This document shows positions 24,335 through 32,604 of a DNA stretch of 60,924 nucleotides, in pieces. Position numbers and translations under genes: made by a program. Below the pieces are notes generated by a model, which ran no database searches, was not told where the DNA came from, and saw only the letters and a list, made by a program, of their open reading frames with translations. Every line of letters begins with the position of its first letter. Position 1 is the stretch's first letter. The stretch is from JAWPMV01 sp038527215. GTDB lineage: Bacteria > Bacteroidota > Bacteroidia > J057. The stretch lies in the NCBI GenBank assembly GCA_038527215.1, contig JBCBGC010000033.1, positions 1 to 60,924 on the forward strand. The letters run 5' to 3'.

Positions 24335-27300
24335 TTAAGGTAAGGCACTGATGGCCTGATTGGGATGCAGATAAAGCCAGTGCAGCCTCAACTTGCCCCT
24401 GCGGCCATAGTGGTCTGGGGATTCCTTGAGTTGGAGACAAAGACTGTGCATGCCTTCCGTGGTAGGCAGCACGAGTTGTTGGACTTTATAGGTTTCCTGG
24501 TCTCCCGTGGATGTAAGGTCGATCTCGGTCAATACTTTGCCTTCAGGTCCGTCCAGACGCACGATCAGGGTATGGGCACGAGAACTGGCGTAGCGTAAGC
24601 TAAGGCTGCCGACCCCATTGAGATCTCCGGAGGGCATGATGATATACCCATTAGGATTGAACTCGATCACTTTGAAGCCTCCTTCGGCATCAGGGGTGCC
24701 ATACTCAGCAGACTGTAATTCATCCCGCTCCATCGCATAGATGCGCGGAGAGCGCCAACTCACCGAAGCCTGATTCGAAAGCGGTCCTATCACGGCCCCG
24801 CCTCGGTCTACATAGGTAGCCTGCATGGTGTATACGGCAGATTCAGTCTCATGCTGATCCATGTTCAAGGTGCCTTTCGGGCTGAGGCTGGCCGTCTGTC
24901 CGGTTTCCGGCTTGATGCTCAGGATATAGCGGGTCATGGCCAGGGCCTGTTCCTCAGATAATTGGGATTGAGCAGGCATGGCTTTACCGCCCCATACTCC
25001 GCTTCCTCCTTGAATGATCTTATTGACCAGATAGGTTTCCGCATCCGCCTGACTGGCATATTTTTCGGCTACTTTTACATAAGCAGGTCCCACGTTCTTG
25101 GCCTGCAGTTCATGACAGGCAATACAACCGTGCTCGGTGATCATATCCAGGCCATTGGCGATCTGGGCAGAAGCCGTAGCGGCAGCATGGCCCTGGGCTT
25201 GTAGGGTGGGATCCTGGGAGCCTTCCAGCAGATCAAAGCTGATAGCTACCGCTTCGGCGGAAATCCCTCCGTCGGCCAGACTTCCGTCTTCGGTGTCCGA
25301 GACCTTCACGACATAGGGGATGGGAAGATCTTCCCAGAAGTAACTGCGGTTTCCGGCCACTTCTATGTCCACAGCTGGATAGTCATTTCCGACCTGAATT
25401 TCCAACAGATGGCTGGCGGTCTTACCGCCCTGGTCCTTCACCTGAAGTACGACTTCATACACCCCAGCACGCTCAAAAGTCTTGCTGGCGGATACGCCTT
25501 GCGCTTCTTCCCCATCTGGAAACTGCCAGGTGTAGCTCAACGCATCATCCTGGTCCAGGTCCACCGACGAGCCGCCGTCGAAGGTGACAGTAAGGGGAGC
25601 TGCACCAGAGGTTTTGTCTGCCTTGGCCACGGCTCGCGGGGGTCTGTTTCCTTCAGAGTAATCTATCCGCACCAGACGCGCATCCTTATTCGCAGCAAAC
25701 CAGCGGGTCCCATATTCCAGGATGTAGAGGGCACCATCAGGCCCAAATTCCATGTCCATCGGGCTGGAAAGGTTGAGCGCACTGAGGAAAGGCTCAATGG
25801 TTTCCAAATCACCATTTTCATCCATGGTTACCACATTTACCCAGTCCCGGCTAAAGTCATAAATGAAGAGCTTACCCTCGTAATAGGCGGGGAAGTGGCT
25901 CGCGGCTTCCTCAAACTGGTCTGCATAGAATACCGGACCAGCCATGGCGTTCCGTCCCCCTTTTCCCATGTGCGGAAAGACCTCCGTCTCGGCATAGGGA
26001 TAATAAATAAAGGCTTTCTGAGCCGGGGGTAATTGTTGGGCACCCGTGTTATTGGGAGAATTATTGATGGGTTTTTCCGGGTCAAAAAAGCCCAAGTACT
26101 CCCCAGTGGCAAAGTCTACTTCCTGGTAGGCTTTGTTATCCGCCACAAAAAGGGGCCAACCGAAAAAGCCGGGTTGGCGGGCCTGATTCACTTCATCATG
26201 GCCTGCGGGTCCACGGGTAGAGTCTGTATTGGCGTCAGGGCCCACATCGCCCCAGTAAAGAAATTTGGTCTTCTGATCGATGGAAATCCGGTAAGGGTTC
26301 CGGCAGCCCATCACATAAATTTCTGGCCGGCCAACCGATCCATCTTTGGGAAAGAGGTTACCCTCCGGAATTTCATAGGTCCCGTATTTAGTCGGACGAA
26401 TGCGCAGGATTTTCCCTCTGAGGTCTTGCGTATTGGCGGAAGACTTCTGGGCATCCCAAGGCCCCCGCTCTGGCAATTCATTGATAGGCGCATATCGCGT
26501 CTCAAAGGGGTTGGTGTTGTCGCCGGTAGACAGGTAAAGCAGCCCATCAGGGCCAAACTGTATGGACCCTCCGGTATGGCAGCATTCCTGGCGCTGAACG
26601 GGCACTTCCAGAAGGACTTTTTCCGAAGCCAAAATGAGGCTATCCTGGGTGAACACAAATCGGGATAACTGGAAAATGGACTCCGGTACGTTGGGTGCAT
26701 AATACAGGTAAATCCAGTGGTTTTCGTAAAAATTGGGGTCCAGGGCAATCCCTACCAAACCGTCCTCCTTTTTGGTATAGACATCCAACTTTCCTACTAC
26801 TTTATTCTTTCTCGTCTCAGGGTCAAAAAGGTTGAGGGTGCCTTTTCGGGTGGTGTACAAAATCCGACCATCCCGAAGCACTTCTATTTCCATAGGCTCG
26901 TCCAGCCCATCATCCAGCACTTCAATCACGAAACGATTTTCTTCCGGCACCCGCAAGCTATGGCAGGCACTATAGTCTAATTCCAGATTGGCCCCAATGG
27001 CATAGCGTATGCCGCCCAGCAGATGGTTGAGAAATTTGTCATCCGTAAAGGTTTCCGGAGTATGTCCGNNNNNNNNNNATGATACCAGGCTACAGGGTGA
27101 AAATCCCCGTTTTTGCCGCCGGAATAGCTTTTTTCATCTATAGTAATTAAGGGAATGATGGGCTCTTCTACATCTTCTCCAATATGGATGTTCTTAAAGT
27201 CGTAAAACTCATCTTTCCGCTGCCACACGGCCTTTTGCCCGAGAAACTGGGTACTGGGATGACTGGCATTCTGAATGGTCCAGGCACCTTCCTGCACTTC

Positions 27301-27723
27301 AGGATGACTGGCAAAATAAGCGCCCACCAATCTGCCATACCAGGGCCAGTCATATTCTGTATCAGCCGCGGCATGAATGCCCACGAAACCACCGCCCGCC
27401 TGAATGTAGCGTTCAAAGTCCGCCTGTTGACGGTGATCAAGCACATCATGGGTGGTATTCAGGAAAACGACCGCGCTATATTGGGCCAGCTTTTCTTCGA
27501 CAAAAAGGCTGGCATCTTCGGTCGTATCTACCAAAAAGCCTTCTCTTTCTCCCATCGCCATGAGGGCCAGTTTGCCCGGCTCGATAGAAGCATGTCTGTA
27601 TCCGTCAGTCTTGGAAAAAACCAGAATCCGGGTTTCGGATCGGGTAGGCTCACAGGCTGTAAAAAAAATCGCCACAAAAGCCATCAAAAGGGAGGTACCC
27701 AGCCAGTAGAGTAGTCTTTTCAT
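24335..27723 (-). CDS. ThuA-glucose/sorbosone dehydrogenase-PKD-cytochrome c fusion lipoprotein (interrupted by an assembly gap)
   Basis: Reading from the ATG at 27723 gives a lipoprotein signal (A-I-F-F-T-A-C) and a ThuA-like domain up to W-Y-H, where ten Ns interrupt (27069-27078). Past the gap, the frame of the long downstream ORF opens with G-H-T-P-E-T-F-T-D-D-K-F-L-N-H-L-L-G-G, the usual end of the ThuA domain, then continues into a PQQ-type glucose/sorbosone dehydrogenase propeller, a PKD domain, a cytochrome c domain (C-I-A-C-H haem motif) and a C-terminal beta-sandwich resembling CBM6. One protein of about 1,130-1,140 residues is therefore meant. The downstream ORF has only a TTG at its apparent start, supporting this. 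It likely oxidises a sugar-type substrate in the periplasm. The epimerase-like gene follows by 40 nt. Confidence 0.88.
27069..27078. other. Assembly gap (ten Ns)
   Basis: Ten Ns lie inside the ThuA domain. To keep frame the true missing length must be 2 modulo 3; ten is not. The ThuA consensus between W-Y-H and G-H-T suggests about 12 missing residues, so roughly 35 nt are absent. The N-run is a placeholder. Confidence 0.9.
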
Positions 27724-27816
27724 CGTTCGTTCGATTGTTAGGGACTGGAAGTTAAGAAAAGAAATACAATCCTGATTCTTTGAATCGATAAGATTAGGTG
27801 CCCACTCTATAACTGC

Positions 27817-27846
27817 TTGAGATATAGACATCAATTTCTATTTTTG
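27817..27846 (+). promoter_or_regulatory. Bacteroidota promoter for the aminotransferase gene
   Basis: TTG at 27817-27819, a 19-bp spacer, and an exact TATTTTTG at 27839-27846 match the Bacteroidota sigma-A consensus (TTG-N19-21-TAnnTTTG). The ATG is 14 nt downstream, so the leader is very short. Confidence 0.7.
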
Positions 27847-27860
27847 TTAAAAGTTCTCCT

Positions 27861-28982
27861 ATGAATATTCCAGAATTTCGGCTGGAACGTGTACAGTCTT
27901 TGTATGAAAACACTGTGGCCTACAACCTCACGGAAAGTGGGTTTCATCCCTATTCGCTGGAGGAACTGCTTTTACCGGAGGAGTTAGCAGAGGTAAATGC
28001 CCTGGTGTTGGGGTATGGCCAGACCAATGGAAGCATTGAACTGCGAGAAACCATTGCCAGCCTTTATCCCGGCAGCAGTCTGGATGATATCCTGGTGACC
28101 AACGGTAGCGCTGAAGCGAACTTCACGGCTTGCCATACCCTGCTTGAACCTGGGGATGAGGTCCTCATGATGGTGCCCAATTATATGCAGATCTGGGGCA
28201 TCGCCGAGGAGATAGGAGCGATCCCCAAAGCCTTTCACCTTCGGGAAGAAAACGCCTGGAAACCTGACCTGGACGAACTGGCAAGTCTGATTTCTCCCCG
28301 CACCAAAATGATCGCTGTATGCAATCCTAATAATCCTACGGGCTATGTTTTGTCAGAGGCGGAGATGGATGAAATTGTCCGACTGGCAGCTGAGGTAGGT
28401 GCATGGATTTATGCGGATGAAGTGTATCGGGGAGCAGAACTAAAAGGGCCGGAAACGCCCAGCTTTTATGGGCGCTATGATAAGGTCGTGGTGAGTGGGG
28501 GCTTGTCCAAAGCTTATGCCTTGCCTGGCTTAAGGGTGGGATGGCTGGTCGGCCCGCGGGACATCATAGACCAAGCCTGGGCCTATCATGATTATACCTC
28601 TATCACGGCTAGTGTGCTCAGCCATAAAGTGGCGCATTTTGCCCTTTCGCCCCATCATCGGCAGGATATTTTGCAACGAAATCAGGAACTGCTTCGCACC
28701 AACCTTGCGGTGCTTGAAGCATGGATACAGCCTTATCAGGAATATTTCCACTTTCACCCTCCGCTAGCGGGGGGCATGGCCTTTCTGCGGTACCATTTTC
28801 CCCAGAACTCTACCGCATTGTCTGAACAGCTTCGATTGGAAAAAAGCGTTTTTGTGGTAGCAGGAGATTGCTTTGGCATGGACCCATTCCTTAGAATAGG
28901 CATAGGCGCAGAAACCGCTTATTTAAAAGCAGGGTTACTGCGCCTAGCCGAAGGCCTAAAGGCCTTCATTCAGCTGAGCTGA
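27861..28982 (+). CDS. PLP-dependent aminotransferase, class I/II
   Basis: 373 residues, fold type I. Key residues: N-N-P-T-G at 157-161, Asp186 (Y-A-D-E-V-Y), the PLP lysine Lys217 in S-G-G-L-S-K-A-Y-A, and Arg225. The opening F-R-L-E-R-V and L-T-E-S-G-x-x-P-Y-S-L-E-E-L mark a subgroup of class I/II enzymes whose substrates are poorly defined (some act on arginine-derived or branched substrates). It stands alone with its own promoter and is divergent from the ThuA gene. Its stop is 1 nt from the stop of the convergent lipoprotein gene. Confidence 0.9.
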   Translation: MNIPEFRLERVQSLYENTVAYNLTESGFHPYSLEELLLPEELAEVNALVLGYGQTNGSIELRETIASLYPGSSLDDILVTNGSAEANFTACHTLLEPGDEVLMMVPNYMQIWGIAEEIGAIPKAFHLREENAWKPDLDELASLISPRTKMIAVCNPNNPTGYVLSEAEMDEIVRLAAEVGAWIYADEVYRGAELKGPETPSFYGRYDKVVVSGGLSKAYALPGLRVGWLVGPRDIIDQAWAYHDYTSITASVLSHKVAHFALSPHHRQDILQRNQELLRTNLAVLEAWIQPYQEYFHFHPPLAGGMAFLRYHFPQNSTALSEQLRLEKSVFVVAGDCFGMDPFLRIGIGAETAYLKAGLLRLAEGLKAFIQLS

Positions 28983-28983
28983 A

Positions 28984-29493
28984 TTATTGGATTTCTACGT
29001 TGAAGTCAACTTCTACATCAGAATCACCAGGGGTGCAGGTGCCATCCTTCACGCCGGGCTGGTGACGAAGTTTCAGCAGCATGGTTCCGGAAGATGCATC
29101 GGTCGTTACCCAAGAGGTTGCCAGACCTACTTCGTAAGTTCCATCGCTGTCAGTACGCGTAATGGTCAGGTTAGCCCCGCCAGTAACCTCGTAACATACG
29201 ATGTGCTCGTCGTCTTCCGCACGGATTTCCTCAGTAACGTCTTCCACGTCGTTAGGATCTTCCTCGTTCAGGAAGGTAGCCGCTACTGCATAAGTAGTAT
29301 TGGCATCCAGGGTAATGGTTGGGGTAGCACCACCTTCTTTCCAGGTAACAGTAGGACCGTTGGTGAAAGTCAGGGTTACGGTGGTGATTTCTTCTTCTCC
29401 TCCGTCTGGCTCCTCAGGGGTACATGCGGTGGTCAGAAAGAATGGCAGCACCATGGCTACCAAAGCCAAGCGGTAAATGATCGCTTTTTTCAT
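28984..29493 (-). CDS. Small lipoprotein of the TonB receptor operon
   Basis: 169 residues. Lipoprotein signal peptide with lipobox F-L-T-T-A-C (Cys24), an acidic linker (E-E-P-D-G-G-E-E-E), then a single beta-rich domain with T-L-T-F, the D-A-N-T-T-Y motif, L-N-E-E-D-P, and an E-D-D-E-H segment, ending D-V-E-V-D-F-N-V-E-I. This family is widespread in Bacteroidota next to TonB-dependent receptors and is sometimes annotated, without good support, as a periplasmic-binding-fold protein. Acidic and histidine residues would suit metal binding (inference). Third gene of the operon, 31 nt after the receptor stop. Confidence 0.78.
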   Translation of the reverse strand: MKKAIIYRLALVAMVLPFFLTTACTPEEPDGGEEEITTVTLTFTNGPTVTWKEGGATPTITLDANTTYAVAATFLNEEDPNDVEDVTEEIRAEDDEHIVCYEVTGGANLTITRTDSDGTYEVGLATSWVTTDASSGTMLLKLRHQPGVKDGTCTPGDSDVEVDFNVEIQ

Positions 29494-29524
29494 GAGAATG
29501 ATATTTAAGTTTTAAATGATAATG

Positions 29525-31852
29525 CTAAAACAAAAGGCTTACTCTCAACTGTATATTTCGCCCCAACTCATCCGAAAAGTATCGGAATCGGTTGAGGTAG
29601 TCGCGATAAGCCAGGTTAAATAAATTGTCGACTCGGCCGCCGATTTCCAGCCTTCTTTTATTCCCCAGTTCCCACTCTGTAGCCCAGCGAAGGTGCCAGA
29701 TGGTATAACCAGCAGGCGGCGGTAACCAGTCATCTTCTTCCGGGCTGGCCGCTATCGGCACCCGGGTTTGTTCTGCCACCTGTCGGAGCCCGACTTTTAG
29801 ATAGCTCACTACATGGGTTCCTTTAGGGCCAATCTGGTATCCAAGTGTACTTTCCCACCAGTTGGCAGGCATATAAATCAGCGGTTGGCCATTGTTTAAA
29901 TCCAGGGCATCTAACCAGGAAGCCTGTCCCTCCCAGGTCAATCCAGCCTTAGGCTGGTACCGGAGACTGAGGTCAGCCCCTTGCAGACGAGCAGGGGTTT
30001 GGACATAGGTCAACTGGGGGAAGGTACCCCGAACTGTAACGGCCAGGCCGTCAGGTCGCTTATAAATAAAATTGCCGAATCGTTGATAATAGGTAGACAG
30101 ATCGATCTGCCAGTTTTGGCCAGGAAACCATTCCAGGCTGGCAATCCCCTTCAGGGCTTGCTCAGCATCAAGATCAGGGTTCCCGATTTCTACGGTTCCT
30201 GCGCCATGATGGAGACCATCGCTGAAGAGTTCATTGACGTGCGGGGGTCTCCAGGCTCGTCCTAGGTGGGCTTTCAAGTGAAACAATTCGGACACTTTCA
30301 CCATCCCGCCCAGGTTCCAGGAAACACTCTGAAAATCCTGAATCTCAAATATATCCTGGCCCCGAACCTCCCGGGCGCTGTGGACCCAACGGTAATCATA
30401 CCGCAAGCCAGCTTCCCATTCCCAGCGTCCTAACTTGAGACGTTCGGACCCGAATACCGCGCCATTAAAGGCCACGAAATTCGGAATAAAAGGGCGACCA
30501 TTCAGGTAGTTGTTTTGATACAGTCCGCTCACGCCCCAGGTCCCCAACATGCCTTTCCAGGGTTCATGTTTCCATAAACCTTCCAGAAAATGCGTATGAA
30601 TCTGGAAATCCAGTTCGGCCTTATCCTGCCCGTTTTCATCTCTGCCACGGGGTTTATGTTTATCAAATTCCCGGCGACGGTTGTATTGGTAAGCGTATAC
30701 AACATCCAACCTTCCTCCTGGCAGTCGCCAATAAGCTTTGGCCTTGGCCAGGTTATGGGTGATGTCCTGGTAGGGTCGTTTGAGGTCATAAGTGAAGCCA
30801 ACTGTATCTGCACCAATAGGGATGGGACTTTCCAAAGCAGCTTCCAGGTCGCTTCGACCTCCCAGGTGAGCAGAGCTAAGAATACCTAATCGCGTATGAA
30901 ACCTACTGTAAAAGATCTCCAGGCCTTTTTTCCAGCTTTGATAGCGCAAGGTTCCAGAGAAGTTCTGTCCTCTTTCACCCGTATTTTCCAAAAAGTAATT
31001 TGGGGCACGTAAATTTCCGCCCTTCTTCAGGGTGCCTTGCACCCGCCATTTCCAGCCGGGATGCTTGCCCAATCCTCCATGTAGTTGACCGGACACGATG
31101 CCTTGCCGGCCGTTGGATTGCCCCACCAGGTGAACTTTGCCTCCAAATTGCAGGCTATCTCCTAGAGGCCTGGGTTCGACGAGAATTACCCCACCCATGG
31201 CGCCTGCTCCATACCGAACCGACTCGGCCCCCTTGATCAGGGCAATGCTGGAGGCGAGAAATGGGTCGATTTCCGGCGCGTGTTCAGATCCCCACTGCTG
31301 TCCTTCAAGGGGAATCCCGTTGTTGAGGATGACTACCCGGTTTGAGTGGAGACCGTGAACCACGGGCTTCCCAATATTGCCTCCCGTACGTAGAATAGAA
31401 ACACCAGGCAGGCGTGCAACCGCACTGGCCAGGTCCTGGCCTCTGGTTTCTGCCAGGGTAACTTTATCTAAAACCTGTTTGCTTTGTAGCGCTTCGGCAG
31501 CAGCCCGATGTCCCAATACCACAACAGTATCCAGGTTCTTGCTCCCTGCCTCTAAATTGATGGTTACATCATGATCTTCTTCCAGATCATGAAGAAGTTC
31601 ATGGCGGGCGTAAGCACTATGCTCACAAACCAAGGTGTACTGACCAGGGCATAACTCCTTAAAATGAAATACACCGTTCTCATCTGTCAGCGCTACCTGG
31701 TCCGTTTCTACCAGGCGCACCTGAGCAAAAGGAATGGGTAATTCCTGCTCTAGCTCAAATACTTTACCGCTGAGCTGCAAATCGCATGTCTGTGCGGTGA
31801 GGGTGCCCCATCCCGTAAGGAGAAGCGTTCCCCATATAAGCCAGCATTTCAT
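29525..31852 (-). CDS. TonB-dependent receptor, probable metal (zinc-type) uptake
   Basis: 775 residues. Signal peptide 1-20, a carboxypeptidase-regulatory-like domain (about 25-105, G-K-V-F-E...T-L-V-C-E-H), plug domain (about 115-225, with V-H-G-L-H-S-N-R-V-V-I-L-N-N-G-I-P and G-A-E-S-V-R-Y-G) and a 22-strand-type barrel ending in L-R-V-S-L-L-F. The plug segment Q-W-G-S-E-H-A-P-E-I-D-P is shared with receptors implicated in metal uptake (ZnuD-like). It is cotranscribed with a Cys/His-rich small protein upstream and a lipoprotein downstream, behind a Fur-family-like dyad, which favours an ionic metal or metallophore substrate. Substrate remains inferred. Confidence 0.88.
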   Translation of the reverse strand: MKCWLIWGTLLLTGWGTLTAQTCDLQLSGKVFELEQELPIPFAQVRLVETDQVALTDENGVFHFKELCPGQYTLVCEHSAYARHELLHDLEEDHDVTINLEAGSKNLDTVVVLGHRAAAEALQSKQVLDKVTLAETRGQDLASAVARLPGVSILRTGGNIGKPVVHGLHSNRVVILNNGIPLEGQQWGSEHAPEIDPFLASSIALIKGAESVRYGAGAMGGVILVEPRPLGDSLQFGGKVHLVGQSNGRQGIVSGQLHGGLGKHPGWKWRVQGTLKKGGNLRAPNYFLENTGERGQNFSGTLRYQSWKKGLEIFYSRFHTRLGILSSAHLGGRSDLEAALESPIPIGADTVGFTYDLKRPYQDITHNLAKAKAYWRLPGGRLDVVYAYQYNRRREFDKHKPRGRDENGQDKAELDFQIHTHFLEGLWKHEPWKGMLGTWGVSGLYQNNYLNGRPFIPNFVAFNGAVFGSERLKLGRWEWEAGLRYDYRWVHSAREVRGQDIFEIQDFQSVSWNLGGMVKVSELFHLKAHLGRAWRPPHVNELFSDGLHHGAGTVEIGNPDLDAEQALKGIASLEWFPGQNWQIDLSTYYQRFGNFIYKRPDGLAVTVRGTFPQLTYVQTPARLQGADLSLRYQPKAGLTWEGQASWLDALDLNNGQPLIYMPANWWESTLGYQIGPKGTHVVSYLKVGLRQVAEQTRVPIAASPEEDDWLPPPAGYTIWHLRWATEWELGNKRRLEIGGRVDNLFNLAYRDYLNRFRYFSDELGRNIQLRVSLLF

Positions 31853-31931
31853 CTGGATGAAAGGATAGTAGTTTGGATAAAATTGGAAAAAGGAAGAATG
31901 AGCAGATTCAACTCATCAAATGGGGGAATGT

Positions 31932-32243
31932 TCAGGCAGCAGGCGGAGCGCGAAGGCTTTGGAATGAAATGATCTGGGCAAAAGGTGCCTGATAGGAAGA
32001 TTGGTCAAAAACCAGTACCTGCATGCCTATCACAGGCAGGTCAGTTGAAGCAGTAGGTACTACTTCCGTGAATACAAACTCACAAAGTAAGCAATGCTCG
32101 TGTGCGGCTTCCAGATTTCCTTCATCACAAGGGGTCTCCACTTCCTCAGGAGAAGTGTGGACGTGCAGGGCTTTCATCGGTAGCACGAAGCCAAGAATAA
32201 GCCCAAGAAGAAGAAATACTATATAAGTCTTTGCTTGTTGCAA
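31932..32243 (-). CDS. Small Cys/His-rich membrane-anchored protein of the TonB receptor operon
   Basis: The reading frame is open from 32324, but the exact promoter at 32261-32291 lies inside that extension, so translation must start downstream; the TTG at 32243 gives a 103-residue protein with one N-terminal membrane helix (I-V-F-L-L-L-G-L-I-L-G-F-V-L). The exported part holds A-L-H-V-H, a Cys in T-P-C-D, and H-E-H-C-L-L-C-E-F, a plausible metal site. Similar short proteins often head TonB-receptor operons in Bacteroidota. It is the first gene of the three-gene operon; 79 nt separate it from the receptor. A start at M-K-A-L-H inside the helix is less likely. Confidence 0.65.
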   Translation of the reverse strand: MQQAKTYIVFLLLGLILGFVLPMKALHVHTSPEEVETPCDEGNLEAAHEHCLLCEFVFTEVVPTASTDLPVIGMQVLVFDQSSYQAPFAQIISFQSLRAPPAA

Positions 32244-32260
32244 GCGGCCTAATTTTGGGA

Positions 32261-32304
32261 CAAAAATACAGGCCTCTCCTGGCTTTTGCAACAATATTGC
32301 AAAA
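32261..32304 (-). promoter_or_regulatory. Promoter with overlapping Fur/Zur-like dyad for the TonB receptor operon
   Basis: On the minus strand an exact -7 box TATTTTTG (complement of 32261-32268) is preceded by a 20-bp spacer and TTG (complement of 32289-32291). Across the -33 element lies a 21-bp dyad, TTTTGCAA-caata-TTGCAAAA (32284-32304), perfect in both 8-bp arms. Size and position suit a Fur-family repressor such as Zur. The regulator itself is not in the window. Confidence 0.65.
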
Positions 32305-32604
32305 AGTACCCTGGGATTTAGCAAAGCTAACCCCTGATCTTTCCCTTATTCCGGATTCCTAATAGGATTTTGAAGGTAATAAAAAATCCCCTGCTGCGGT
32401 AGCAAGCGAGAATTTTGCTTATGGAAAGTAACCGGGCAGGCGGGAAAATTTCCTTTTGCTTAGCCAACTTCTGCTGGATTAGTCCCGTGAAAACCCCTCA
32501 ACCCCAGAGCCTTATCCTCCGAGTTTTTATGCTTCAGGGCGCTTAGGCCTTTCTTCGTCTTAGATAATCGTTTTAGGATAACCTTTTGCTTAGAAGCAAT
32601 TTTT

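Noticed and set aside
25409..26032. Plus-strand frame (207 codons) opposite the dehydrogenase
   Set aside because: Antisense shadow; the minus strand carries clear PQQ-dehydrogenase and PKD patterns.
26956..27078. Natural frameshift separating ThuA from the dehydrogenase
   Set aside because: The N-run is of arbitrary length and lies exactly at the break; a missing segment explains the frame loss.
32380..32470. Riboswitch-like GC-rich element in the gap between the small Cys/His protein and the kinase
   Set aside because: I could not match it to the conserved core of any known riboswitch class, and no stable nested stems are evident by eye.
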